Origin: a virus
Reading direction: 5' to 3' (one strand)
Length of the DNA stretch: 64,000 bases
IMG/VR virus record: IMGVR_UViG_3300025929_000001
Location: 1-64,000 of that record
Within the stretch, counting starts at the first letter, position 1. Each line of letters starts with the position of its first letter. Below the pieces are notes generated by a model. It had not been told where the DNA came from. It ran no database searches and saw only the letters and a program-made list of their open reading frames with translations. The position numbers and the translations under genes were made by a program. Positions 1 to 6,890 of this stretch are shown piece by piece.

Positions 1-509
1 CAACCATTTCCGTAAGTAAACTTCCCGCAGTGCAACACAATGGGGTCCGGGCCATCTATACTAGGTAAGGATACCGACCTCCCCATCTGGCTTCTCCAAC
101 GCCAATACCGCAACACTAAACCCCCACAACACCCCTAGCGCACACGGCAACCCCACTACAAGCGCACCAAACACCCTCCCCCATACCAACCCCTTACCCT
201 CCCATTAAACAGCGCACAACCCCATTTAACCCCCTTGCCCAGCCTCTCACAACCAGCCGTTAACCAGCCCGTAAGTGACCGTACCCCCATCTCCCCAATT
301 CCCAATTCCACCTGTCTAAAAAATTTAAAATTTTACAATGTTCCCCTATCAACACACAACTAAACCCCAAAATTCACCCATAAGACCGCAATAAACCCTA
401 AATTTCAGCTTGCGTACCCGCAAAGAAACCACGCATAATGTACCCACTGCAATAATGCAGCCACGGAACTATTTAACACCTAAAAACCATCTACGGAGCT
501 TATCGGACC
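1..509. other. Gene-free, G-poor left-end region
   Basis: No open reading frame of 60 codons lies on either strand here, and no convincing gene was seen; one 32-codon ATG frame (from base 40) has no ribosome binding site or recognisable product. The plus strand is strongly depleted in G (about 3 to 7 per 60 bases between 120 and 400) and rich in C runs. An AT-rich, partly palindromic patch lies near 316-335. The region ends in a candidate promoter in front of thyA. If the genome is circular or terminally redundant, this would sit between divergent left (plus) and right (minus) operons, a usual place for early promoters or an origin. That placement is inference. Confidence 0.6.
410..439 (+). 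promoter_or_regulatory. Candidate sigma70 promoter upstream of thyA
   Basis: TTGCGT (410-415) and CATAAT (434-439) are separated by 18 bases. A 5-bp inverted repeat, CTGCA/TGCAG (447-460), lies just downstream near the expected start of transcription and could be an operator. The -35 begins TTGC like the other candidate promoters in this window. It would drive the thyA operon. Confidence 0.4.
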
Positions 510-1454
510 ATGAATATTAGTATGGAACAACAATACCTCAACCTGATGGCTAGCATCCTAACCGACGGTGAGCGCGTCCAAAATCGTACAGGCATCGACT
601 CCCTTATGATTCCGGGTGCGCACCTTACCGCCGACCTCCGTCAAGGGTTCCCCGCCTTAACGACCAAAAAGCTTGCCTGGAAAGCATTACGCGGAGAGCT
701 GATCGCCTTCCTGGAAGCCAAGTCCAATGCAGCCGACTTCCGCAAGTACGATTGCAACATCTGGGACCAGAACGCTAACGAGAACAGTGTGTGGTTATCC
801 AATCCCCATCGCAAGGGTACGGACGACCTCGGCAAAATCTACGGCGTGCAATGGCGCAGCTTTGACAGCACAACTATCCAGATTAACAATACAACCGTAC
901 TCGACGTCGACGGAACAGACCAAATTGAAAACGCCCTCCAAACCGTCCTCTACAATCCCTCTTCTCGTCGCATACTCGTTAATGCTTGGAATCCCAATCA
1001 GCTCGACCAAATGGCACTCCCTCCCTGCCATATTCTGTTCCAGCTCCTCCCCAACCCCACAACCAAAGTAATGCACATGTGCATGTATCAGCGATCATGC
1101 GATATGTTCCTGGGCATTCCGTTCAACATTGCGTCTTACGCACTGCTACTCGAATTGTTCTGCCGCTGGACTGGTTACACTGCCGGCAAGCTCAATATGT
1201 TCCTGGCCGATTGCCACATATACGTTAACCACATCGACGCGGTTAAAACTCAGCTCGAGCGCAACCCTTACCCAATGCCGCAGCTATTCCTGGGCGACAC
1301 CATTCACACCGTCAGCACATTACCAAACGTCGGCCCGAACCTCACCAAGTATATGAAATTGGTCGACCGGTTCCTGGCACTTACCGATCTCGAAGACATC
1401 CATCTGAACAACTACGTCTGTCACAGTGCTATTAAAGCACCCATGGCGGTATGA
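510..1454 (+). CDS. thyA: Thymidylate synthase (ThyA type)
   Basis: Converts dUMP to dTMP with methylene-tetrahydrofolate, supplying thymidylate for phage replication. All key residues of the ThyA family are visible: Arg26 in the RTG loop, catalytic Cys173 in PPCH, Arg195-Ser196 and Asp198 in the QRSCD block, Asn206 in GIPFN, and His236/Tyr238 in DCHIY. The retained Asn206 favours dUMP; hydroxymethylases acting on dCMP carry Asp there. The usual Gly before the DxHxY Asp is Ala. At 314 residues it is longer than the E. coli enzyme (264), with extra residues in the middle. GGAG at 495-498 supports the start; a second Met at codon 5 is possible. The stop overlaps the next start (ATGA). Confidence 0.97.
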   Translation: MNISMEQQYLNLMASILTDGERVQNRTGIDSLMIPGAHLTADLRQGFPALTTKKLAWKALRGELIAFLEAKSNAADFRKYDCNIWDQNANENSVWLSNPHRKGTDDLGKIYGVQWRSFDSTTIQINNTTVLDVDGTDQIENALQTVLYNPSSRRILVNAWNPNQLDQMALPPCHILFQLLPNPTTKVMHMCMYQRSCDMFLGIPFNIASYALLLELFCRWTGYTAGKLNMFLADCHIYVNHIDAVKTQLERNPYPMPQLFLGDTIHTVSTLPNVGPNLTKYMKLVDRFLALTDLEDIHLNNYVCHSAIKAPMAV

Positions 1455-1600
1455 AATTCAAAACTCTATTAAAGCTCATCGGTAAGGTCTGGTTCGGCAA
1501 AGATCGGTACTTGCACAATCCGCTGGAAGTTGTCATTTACAGCTACAAGGTACTACTCTGCGTCCTACTAGCCCTTATCCTCTTATGGTGCCTTAAATGA
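1451..1600 (+). CDS. Small single-pass membrane protein, unknown function
   Basis: A 49-residue product, too short for usual ORF cut-offs. It starts on the ATGA shared with the thyA stop and itself ends in an ATGA overlap with the next gene, so it is likely translationally coupled. The N-terminus is basic and the last third (about residues 33-48) is a continuous hydrophobic stretch of Leu, Val, Ile and Trp, which predicts one transmembrane helix with a very short C-terminal tail. No family was recognised. Confidence 0.6.
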   Translation: MKFKTLLKLIGKVWFGKDRYLHNPLEVVIYSYKVLLCVLLALILLWCLK

Positions 1601-1812
1601 TCCCTCCCACCAACGCCCCTGAAGTCTTAGTAATCCAAATTACCCTGTACAAGGACGGTACAGTAACGACGAGCGCACACGACAATCCGTCAGAGCCTGT
1701 GGCACCGGGTATTGCTCCCCACTTGGCAACGTCCATGCTCTACCGCGCTCTGGACGCTATCTCGAGCGCTGGTTTCACCGCAGTCCCCTACAACCCAACA
1801 CAAAGGAAATAA
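1597..1812 (+). CDS. Conserved-type small hypothetical protein
   Basis: 71 residues, starting inside the ATGA of the preceding small membrane gene. It begins with a Pro-rich stretch, then a short beta-like segment, and ends in a helix (about 47-58) and a basic tail. No signal peptide, metal motif or known domain was seen. The AAAGGA just before its stop also serves as ribosome binding site for the next gene, so the two are probably co-translated. Confidence 0.55.
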   Translation: MIPPTNAPEVLVIQITLYKDGTVTTSAHDNPSEPVAPGIAPHLATSMLYRALDAISSAGFTAVPYNPTQRK

Positions 1813-1813
1813 A

Positions 1814-2314
1814 ATGTCTAATATGTTGAACTATGCAATGCGTGAGCTGGAGCTCGCTGGCTTCCCGATGTCCCTGAGCGCACGCAAGGACGATGACGAT
1901 TACTACGCTTACCAGACTGCGGAATGCGTCTACCAGCTCTTGAAGGTACTCGGCGAACAAGGTCACAGCGGTATGTCGATACAACCCGTCATCTCCCTGT
2001 TTACCAAGCTGGCACGATACCAACCACTTAGCCCGCTCACCGGTGCAGACGACGAATGGCTGGACGTGAGCGAAGCCAGCGGCTGTCCCATGTGGCAAAA
2101 CAAACGCGCTTCTGCTGTATTCAAAGACGAACGCGGCGCGTATTACCTGGACGCAGTGCAGTACGTCTACCCCGACGGCCGCACAACCACGGGTGGAAGG
2201 CATCCAATTACCTTCCCCTACACACCGACAACGAAATACATTCCAATCGACGAGTCTGGAATGCCCGTTGTGCCCATGTCGCCAAACAACCAGATCGAAC
2301 CGATCGAGCGATAA
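1814..2314 (+). CDS. Phage conserved hypothetical protein
   Basis: 166 residues, starting at the ATG just after AAAGGA and two bases beyond the previous stop; an upstream in-frame ATG at 1712 would overlap that gene by 100 bases and is less likely. The N-terminal half is helical and acidic (run of four Asp near residue 26). The middle contains the block DDEWLDV followed by WQNKRASAVFKDERG, which resembles a family of phage proteins seen near replication or accessory genes, function unknown. The C-terminus is Pro-rich. No catalytic motif can be assigned. Confidence 0.7.
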   Translation: MSNMLNYAMRELELAGFPMSLSARKDDDDYYAYQTAECVYQLLKVLGEQGHSGMSIQPVISLFTKLARYQPLSPLTGADDEWLDVSEASGCPMWQNKRASAVFKDERGAYYLDAVQYVYPDGRTTTGGRHPITFPYTPTTKYIPIDESGMPVVPMSPNNQIEPIER

Positions 2315-2350
2315 TCCACTAACCCTCTCAATGCCTTACAACCCCTCTCA

Positions 2351-2623
2351 ATGAATACGCCTATGTACTACCGTCGACGCCCTGAAATGGTCCTTGCCTA
2401 TCAATTATCCGTGGACAATATGCTTGCCCTGGAAGCTTGGTGCGGTGGCGCCATCAAAGGAACTAAACTTCCTGTCAACCAGCGTGTTATTGAAATACAC
2501 GTTCGCGGCGAGGAAATACGTGCCGAGATAGGGGACTGGATCGTTAAGGGCTTCAACGGTAGCTTTAGCGTCATGGACGCTGTTGCATTCCAACTTGCGT
2601 TCGAGCCTACAATTCCCCAATAA
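2351..2623 (+). CDS. Small phage protein of the PGDYIVKG-like family
   Basis: 90 residues. The pattern YYRRRPEMVLAYQ near the N-terminus and GDWIVKGFNGSF in the second half match a very common small phage protein of unknown function (typical members read PxxIEAFQW ... GDYIIKGVxGEFY). There is no Shine-Dalgarno sequence. Instead a 7-codon reading frame (2331-2354) ends in an ATGA overlapping this start, which suggests translational coupling. The sequence CCCTCTCAATG is repeated at both the mini-frame start (2323-2333) and this start (2343-2353). Confidence 0.7.
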   Translation: MNTPMYYRRRPEMVLAYQLSVDNMLALEAWCGGAIKGTKLPVNQRVIEIHVRGEEIRAEIGDWIVKGFNGSFSVMDAVAFQLAFEPTIPQ

Positions 2624-2648
2624 CACCATCCCCTAATAACAATAAACT

Positions 2649-2843
2649 ATGAGACTAGAAAAAATCTGTAACGCACTCACGGTCGTAGCCGCGCTAACTG
2701 CGACCCTTCCTTTATTCTCATCTTGCACACCATTAGACGAAATAATAGTCAATGGCTCGAACAACAAGACCCGAAAATTCTTCAACACCTGCGAACAAAA
2801 TGGTGGTATAAAGCAACTTAGCGCTGCCACCATTACCAACTAG
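2649..2843 (+). CDS. Possible small lipoprotein or exported protein
   Basis: 64 residues. A basic start (MRLEK) is followed by a hydrophobic core (about 9-23) and the sequence LFSSC with Cys26, which resembles a lipobox although Phe at -3 is unusual. The mature part would be only about 39 residues, hydrophilic and basic. No clear ribosome binding site precedes it. It could be a small spanin-like or superinfection-exclusion lipoprotein, but nothing decides this. Confidence 0.45.
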   Translation: MRLEKICNALTVVAALTATLPLFSSCTPLDEIIVNGSNNKTRKFFNTCEQNGGIKQLSAATITN

Positions 2844-2874
2844 ACCTTTATTAGACGATAACTGGAGCGCTCAA

Positions 2875-3126
2875 ATGGAAACGATTTATCAACACCCTGC
2901 TTACACCGAACTCCCAATTAAGGAAGCTGCCATGCCAAAGGCACCTACACAAGAAATTCCAACTGAGTACTGCGTCCAGCCTGACACCCGCAATGTCTGG
3001 ATCTTCGACGTCCCGCCAGCGAACCTCATGAACCGCAAAATTTTGCTGCTGACTATAATGGGTATCGGTGTGCACGCCATCTGGCAGGGTAATCTCGGCA
3101 CCCATTACACCGGCTATTCCGCATAG
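2875..3126 (+). CDS. Small hypothetical protein with one hydrophobic segment
   Basis: 83 residues. GGAG at about 2862 is a plausible ribosome binding site. The first 50 residues are Pro-rich and polar; residues about 54-68 (ILLLTIMGIGVHAIW) are hydrophobic and could be a membrane segment. No family was recognised. It precedes the three paralogous helix-turn-helix genes and is probably co-transcribed with them. Confidence 0.5.
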   Translation: METIYQHPAYTELPIKEAAMPKAPTQEIPTEYCVQPDTRNVWIFDVPPANLMNRKILLLTIMGIGVHAIWQGNLGTHYTGYSA

Positions 3127-3169
3127 CAAACCCGTACAACAAACCCTCCAATTCAATAGGAGTGTAGCA

Positions 3170-3583
3170 ATGCCAAAGAAATTCGCAACCTACCCAAACG
3201 AGTTCTTCGACCAAGTTAGGATTCGGCTTGGTGTGGCCAACGATTATCAGCTCGCGCGTGCTGTGCAAATCGACGGTAGCACCATCAAACGCATACGGGA
3301 AGGCGGGCTACAGCTCAGCGCCGCCAACCTGTTAAACATCTATGACCACACTGGTTGGTCGATCGAGGAGCTCCGTTCCCTGTTGTATCAGCGTATTATT
3401 GTGCGCGACCAATGGCGCAACATTACCCGCTTCTTCGAGCCCGAACTGCAAATAAAGATTAAACCAATTGAAGAAACATCAGATGTGCGGCGAGCAATGC
3501 AGCGTTTGTCTCGCCTCAGCAATCAGGAGCCTGAACCCTTCGAAAGACGTCAGCCTCGAGCTGACAGACGAATTGTCGGTTAA
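3170..3583 (+). CDS. Helix-turn-helix DNA-binding protein, paralog 1 of 3
   Basis: 137 residues, start set by AGGAG (3158-3162) 7 bases before the ATG. Residues about 8-70 follow a pattern shared by three consecutive genes: YPNEFFD, a short helix, NDYQLARAVQIDGSTIKRIREG (QLAR...STIKRIR is a Cro/XRE-like helix-turn-helix), then LLNIYDHTGWSIEELRSLLY. The C-terminal 60 residues are basic and probably disordered. Likely a sequence-specific DNA-binding regulator of phage genes. Its neighbours downstream (3645 and 4015) are diverged copies. Confidence 0.75.
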   Translation: MPKKFATYPNEFFDQVRIRLGVANDYQLARAVQIDGSTIKRIREGGLQLSAANLLNIYDHTGWSIEELRSLLYQRIIVRDQWRNITRFFEPELQIKIKPIEETSDVRRAMQRLSRLSNQEPEPFERRQPRADRRIVG

Positions 3584-3644
3584 CGCACTGTCCAAAACTT
3601 TTTCCAAATACAAACGAGCGACCGCTACTAAGCGCCCAAACAAA

Positions 3645-4088
3645 ATGTCCTTTAAAACTGATCACCTCAAACAGTATCCCAACGAGTTCTTTGACTTCAT
3701 TAAAAAGGAAATGGACTTAAAGAACGACGCGGAGCTAGCGCGTATGATTGGGATTAATCAAGCAACGGTTAGCCGGCTGCGCAGTAACACGCCGCACAAC
3801 TCCAACTGCATGTCGATGCCCCGCGTATCTGACACACATTTGCTAGCGCTGTACGACGCAACAGGAATGTCCATTGAGCAGTTGCGCGGCAAGCTGTACT
3901 TGAAGGAATTTACCAAACCCCTTTTGACGCCGCATGAGATTATCCAGCGTCGTCTGAAGGCTGAAAACGAAGTGATGGCAGAAAAGCAACGTAGATACCG
4001 CGAGAGCATTAAAAATGACCCAACCCGTAAAGACAGCAAAGCGTCCCACAATGACACCCCGCGACTTTTTACTGCTGGAGCCGATTGA
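3645..4088 (+). CDS. Helix-turn-helix DNA-binding protein, paralog 2 of 3
   Basis: 147 residues. It repeats the pattern of the preceding gene: YPNEFFD near residue 11, NDAELARMIGINQATVSRLRS as helix-turn-helix, then LLALYDATGMSIEQLRGKLY. The start at 3645 places YPNEFFD at the same distance from the N-terminus as in paralog 1, whereas the longer reading frame from 3468 would overlap that gene by 116 bases. No good ribosome binding site is visible. A 10-residue insertion lies between recognition helix and the following segment. The C-terminal third is highly charged and helical. Confidence 0.7.
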   Translation: MSFKTDHLKQYPNEFFDFIKKEMDLKNDAELARMIGINQATVSRLRSNTPHNSNCMSMPRVSDTHLLALYDATGMSIEQLRGKLYLKEFTKPLLTPHEIIQRRLKAENEVMAEKQRRYRESIKNDPTRKDSKASHNDTPRLFTAGAD

Positions 4089-4521
4089 CATTCCGCAGTA
4101 CCAATCGGAATTCATCGACGCTTTACGGGACTACATGGGGGCAAGGAATTACGCGCAGTTGGGCAGAGCGCTGCGGATACCTTGTGGAACCATCACCAAG
4201 CTGCGTTCCGGGGACTTGCGTGTCTCCGGAGGTTATTTGCTAAGAATATACGATACTACCGGTTTGAGTATTGAGCAGTTGCGCGAGATGCTGTATAAGC
4301 GTAAATTTACAGCGCCGCAAAAGCCCACCAACCCCGCATATCTTATGGCCAAGGAAAGAGGCTATAGACGCGATACGGACAATAAAGCGGTACCTAGCAT
4401 CGTTATGCCCAGCGACGTACAGAAGCGTCACAAGAAGGCAAAGACGCGTGAAGTAGTAGAGGAACCGGCAGAAAAGATCGTGCAGATTGCACCTAACATC
4501 ATGCGACACAGGATTCTGTAA
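4015..4521 (+). CDS. Helix-turn-helix DNA-binding protein, paralog 3 of 3
   Basis: 168 residues, overlapping paralog 2 by 74 bases in another frame; an alternative ATG at 4051 would shorten the overlap. It carries the same block: QSEFIDALRDYMGARNY, QLGRALRIPCGTITKLRSG (helix-turn-helix), LLRIYDTTGLSIEQLREMLYKR. A basic C-terminal tail follows. The three-gene array probably arose by tandem duplication and divergence, so the proteins may bind different operators or form hetero-oligomers. This is inference from sequence pattern only. Confidence 0.72.
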   Translation: MTQPVKTAKRPTMTPRDFLLLEPIDIPQYQSEFIDALRDYMGARNYAQLGRALRIPCGTITKLRSGDLRVSGGYLLRIYDTTGLSIEQLREMLYKRKFTAPQKPTNPAYLMAKERGYRRDTDNKAVPSIVMPSDVQKRHKKAKTREVVEEPAEKIVQIAPNIMRHRIL

Positions 4522-4727
4522 TGATTACCGAACAAGAACTAGAAGGTCTGAAGTCGCAGCTCCAGCTTATCAACAGCGACCTCGAGCTATACAGCGAGGA
4601 AGAACATCTCGAAGTAGAAAAGTTCCGCACTGACATGCGCAACCTCATTCGCTTCTACGGCAACACCGCCGAACTAGCGATTATTGCAATTTCCCTTGAA
4701 ATCACCATCAGAAAGGCCATGAATTAA
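4521..4727 (+). CDS. Small helical hypothetical protein
   Basis: 68 residues, starting on the last base of the preceding stop codon (TAATG). It is acidic and predicted to be almost wholly helical (ELEGLKSQLQLINSDLELYSEEE...), so a small coiled-coil or helical bundle protein is likely. The C-terminal 18 residues are hydrophobic (LAIIAISLEITI). No family was recognised. Confidence 0.55.
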   Translation: MITEQELEGLKSQLQLINSDLELYSEEEHLEVEKFRTDMRNLIRFYGNTAELAIIAISLEITIRKAMN

Positions 4728-4728
4728 A

Positions 4729-4974
4729 ATGGACTACAGACCAAACAACGACGGCATCATCCCGGGCAGCGAAACAATGCACATCAACACCAACCCACTG
4801 GCACAGGGCGCACAACTGCTGAAGCTAATCCAAAACGTGACAAAGGATTGGGATACAGTCATTGTGCTTGCTGACCATCAAGCCAAGCTGATCAAGCAAA
4901 AGTACGACTCTGCAATCCTCGCAGGGTTTACCGAGCAGCAAGCGCTGGACGTCTGTACCAAGCTCTGGGCGTAA
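4729..4974 (+). CDS. Small hypothetical protein
   Basis: 81 residues, one base after the previous stop. The N-terminal 25 residues are polar and flexible; the rest is helical and ends in AGFTEQQALDVCTKLW, a pattern seen in small phage proteins of unknown role that carry a degenerate helix pair. No cofactor or DNA-binding motif was seen. Confidence 0.55.
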   Translation: MDYRPNNDGIIPGSETMHINTNPLAQGAQLLKLIQNVTKDWDTVIVLADHQAKLIKQKYDSAILAGFTEQQALDVCTKLWA

Positions 4975-4983
4975 TCTCACATC

Positions 4984-5358
4984 ATGGGTCAATTATCCAA
5001 CATACTGCGTGACACCAGTGACAATGGTTTGATGTTCTGGTGTCCAGGCTGCAAACAAGAACATCGCATTCAGCATGGCGCTGGAGGCGGCCCGCGTTGG
5101 GGATGGAATAATGACGTTGAAAAGCCAACCTTCACGCCTTCGGTATTAGTTACTTGCGGTCATTACGCTACAGGTGAGGCGCCGGGTAACTGTTATTGCG
5201 ACGCTGAACAGCGAATACCGGGCTGGAGCAATGACGGCTGGAAATGCCTTCGCTGCCATAGTTTTGTAACCGACGGAAATATCCAGTTTTTGAGCGATTG
5301 CTCGCACGAACTAGCTGGACAGACCGTTCCACTGCCACCTTTTCCAATCAACGAGTAA
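4984..5358 (+). CDS. DUF6527-like zinc-binding protein
   Basis: 124 residues. The order FWCPGCKQEH (residues about 18-27), KPTFTPSVLV, then CLRCHSFVTDGNIQFLSDCSHELAGQTVPLP matches a common small phage family often annotated as DUF6527 or, misleadingly, as ammonia monooxygenase. The CPGC and CLRC pairs probably hold zinc. The internal CYCDAEQRIPGW insertion is longer than usual. Function in phage is unknown. The ribosome binding site is weak, so translation is probably coupled to the upstream gene. Confidence 0.75.
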   Translation: MGQLSNILRDTSDNGLMFWCPGCKQEHRIQHGAGGGPRWGWNNDVEKPTFTPSVLVTCGHYATGEAPGNCYCDAEQRIPGWSNDGWKCLRCHSFVTDGNIQFLSDCSHELAGQTVPLPPFPINE

Positions 5359-5360
5359 TC

Positions 5361-5507
5361 ATGGGTATGATATCATGGCAAATCACCACAAACACCCTCT
5401 CTCAAAACTTAAGAATCGCAAACCCGCCAGACCTCATGCTGGTGACGCTCACGATTGCTGGTATTGTGGTCATACTGGTGGCGATCCTGTGCAGACCGCC
5501 AAAATGA
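5361..5507 (+). CDS. Tiny membrane protein 1 of a four-gene run
   Basis: 48 residues. It starts two bases after the DUF6527-like stop. The second half (about residues 25-43) is hydrophobic (LMLVTLTIAGIVVILVAIL) and predicts one transmembrane helix, followed by a short basic tail ending RPPK. It ends in ATGA overlapping the next tiny gene. Upstream codons in the same frame reach back to 5298 but overlap the previous gene. Confidence 0.5.
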   Translation: MGMISWQITTNTLSQNLRIANPPDLMLVTLTIAGIVVILVAILCRPPK

Positions 5508-5575
5508 AGTCGAATGGGAACCTACTGCTTTCCATTGTCGCCTTCTTTCTTGCAATCCTGGTAGTAAAGCTGTAA
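5504..5575 (+). CDS. Tiny membrane protein 2 of a four-gene run
   Basis: 23 residues only (MKSNGNLLLSIVAFFLAILV plus VKL), almost entirely one hydrophobic helix with a polar basic N-terminus. The start overlaps the previous stop (ATGA) and the stop overlaps the next start (TAATG). Such small size makes it uncertain, but the coupling on both sides and the clean helix support expression. Confidence 0.4.
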   Translation: MKSNGNLLLSIVAFFLAILVVKL

Positions 5576-5673
5576 TGATCGTGCTGATAGTACCGGAGTT
5601 GGATTATCTGATGCTGGTATTCATCGCATTCTACATAATCGGACACATAATCCGTCGTGGGGGAGAGAAATAA
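5575..5673 (+). CDS. Tiny membrane protein 3 of a four-gene run
   Basis: 32 residues with a central hydrophobic segment (about residues 10-25, YLMLVFIAFYIIGHII) and a basic RRGGEK tail, so the C-terminus should face the cytoplasm. Start and stop both overlap neighbours as TAATG. The end of the gene, GGGAGAG, provides a ribosome binding site for the next tiny gene. Confidence 0.45.
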   Translation: MIVLIVPELDYLMLVFIAFYIIGHIIRRGGEK

Positions 5674-5750
5674 TGCTGTTACCATTCATTATCGGTGCGT
5701 TCATCATTGTGTTGGTTCCTCTTGCTGCCTATATCTGCGTAAAAGGGTGA
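5673..5750 (+). CDS. Tiny membrane protein 4 of a four-gene run
   Basis: 25 residues (MLLPFIIGAFIIVLVPLAAY then ICVKG), a single hydrophobic helix with hardly any soluble part. It is preceded by GGGAGAG with good spacing and begins on the previous stop (TAATG). Holin-like, small toxin-like or membrane-remodelling roles are all conceivable; nothing in the sequence decides. Confidence 0.45.
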   Translation: MLLPFIIGAFIIVLVPLAAYICVKG

Positions 5751-5754
5751 TGCC

Positions 5755-6009
5755 ATGCGTATCTCCTGCGACAAACTCGACCCTTCCTACAAACGTGACA
5801 CCACTTGGGTGATGGTTTACCTGGACGGTAAGCTGCAAAGCAACGTAATTACTGCTGACGAGGAGCAGGGTTTTATTACCAAGTACGAGCAAAACGAACT
5901 TGGCGAATACCTAATTGAAGGTGACGACTTGGTCTTAGTGAAGTATCTAGGCAACGTCGTCATACGTGGTACGCCCGGCAAGCGTGCTGACGGTCTATAC
6001 GCCAAATAA
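5755..6009 (+). CDS. Small hypothetical protein, paralog A
   Basis: 84 residues, beta-rich. Its core VMVYLDGKLQSNVITADEEQGFI matches the core of the next gene (MDAYCNGELISDCRIVDEEQGYI) at the same distance from the start, so the two are diverged tandem duplicates. The C-terminal part LVKYLGNVVIRGTPGKR also aligns with the neighbour (FRIEGKVVLAGMPYNR). No known family was recognised; a small beta-sandwich or barrel is plausible. Confidence 0.6.
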   Translation: MRISCDKLDPSYKRDTTWVMVYLDGKLQSNVITADEEQGFITKYEQNELGEYLIEGDDLVLVKYLGNVVIRGTPGKRADGLYAK

Positions 6010-6020
6010 CTGGATTCATC

Positions 6021-6296
6021 ATGCGAGTATCATTAGACCCGGAAGACAAAGCTTACGTTAAGAACGCGACCCATATGGACGCTTACTGCAACGGGGAGCT
6101 AATTAGCGATTGCCGCATTGTGGATGAGGAACAAGGTTATATCATCTACAACAAACGCAATGCAAATGGACACCTCGTTTGCGTCAAAGGCGTTGTGCAG
6201 CGCTTTCGGATCGAAGGCAAGGTCGTACTGGCAGGGATGCCCTACAACCGCACGTCCCAAATTCACTACCAAGATTTGCCCTCTAACAGGAGCTAG
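6021..6296 (+). CDS. Small hypothetical protein, paralog B
   Basis: 91 residues, homologous in pattern to the gene just upstream (shared DEEQG(F/Y)I and G(K)VV(I/L)xG(T/M)P blocks). It has a slightly longer polar C-terminus. The AGGAG that overlaps its end drives the following gene. Function unknown. Confidence 0.6.
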   Translation: MRVSLDPEDKAYVKNATHMDAYCNGELISDCRIVDEEQGYIIYNKRNANGHLVCVKGVVQRFRIEGKVVLAGMPYNRTSQIHYQDLPSNRS

Positions 6297-6297
6297 C

Positions 6298-6510
6298 ATG
6301 AGCCTTACCGACTGGTACGACCCAAAACAGAAGCCCACAAAAATTGGTGTATATCAGCGCGACCACGACGGCCGACTTTGGTATTCGTACTGGAACGGTA
6401 GCTATTGGGGCATGACTAGCGCCTTCGCTGACTTTGCCTTCCAATACCGTCTACAAAAATCCGCCTACCAAGAAATGCCTTGGCGCGGTCTGCAAAGGAA
6501 CCCAGAATGA
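6298..6510 (+). CDS. Small aromatic-rich hypothetical protein
   Basis: 70 residues. AGGAG at 6289-6293 fixes the start. The sequence is unusually rich in Trp and Tyr (DWYDPKQKP, LWYSYWNGSYWGM), a pattern seen in small phage proteins of the form PxxIGVYxRxxxGxxWYSYWNG. It ends in ATGA with the nuclease gene downstream. Function unknown. Confidence 0.6.
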   Translation: MSLTDWYDPKQKPTKIGVYQRDHDGRLWYSYWNGSYWGMTSAFADFAFQYRLQKSAYQEMPWRGLQRNPE

Positions 6511-6890
6511 CTCCGGAACAAGTTGCCAAGTCTGGCACCGAGCACGCACACCAATCCGCTTTATTTCTTTGGTTTGCGTATCAGCTGCACAAGTGGCCTG
6601 AGCTCAAGTACGCGTTTGCAATTCCTAACGGGGGCAAGCGCGATAAAATTACCGCAGCAAAGCTGAAAGCTGAAGGGGTTAAGTCGGGTACGAGCGACAT
6701 TATGATCCCGGTTGCACGTCGCGGATTCCATGGCTTCTTTCTGGAAATGAAAAAGCCAGGTGAGCGTAGCGGTGAGTCTGAAAAACAAAAAGAATTCGGT
6801 GCAGGTGTGGAAGGTCAAGGCTACTTCTATGCTGTTTGCGAGCATTGGGAAGAAGCCGCACATCTTGTTAGCTGGTATATGGGCGAGTAA
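6507..6890 (+). CDS. VRR-NUC domain nuclease
   Basis: 127 residues, the usual size for a stand-alone phage VRR-NUC protein of the PD-(D/E)xK superfamily. Visible motifs: QSALFLWFAY near residue 16, AIPNGGKRD at 38-46, GVKSGTSDIMIP with Asp64, and FLEMKKPG with Glu80 and Lys82, then Gln (SEKQKEF) that contacts DNA in this family. It probably cuts structured or Holliday-type DNA during replication, recombination or host takeover. The start at 6507 follows AAAGGA and overlaps the previous stop; a longer frame from 6480 lacks this. Confidence 0.88.
   Translation: MTPEQVAKSGTEHAHQSALFLWFAYQLHKWPELKYAFAIPNGGKRDKITAAKLKAEGVKSGTSDIMIPVARRGFHGFFLEMKKPGERSGESEKQKEFGAGVEGQGYFYAVCEHWEEAAHLVSWYMGE

Noticed and set aside
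3468-3644. N-terminal extension of the second helix-turn-helix gene
   Set aside because: It would overlap the first paralog by 116 bases and break the equal spacing of the YPNEFFD motif from the start.
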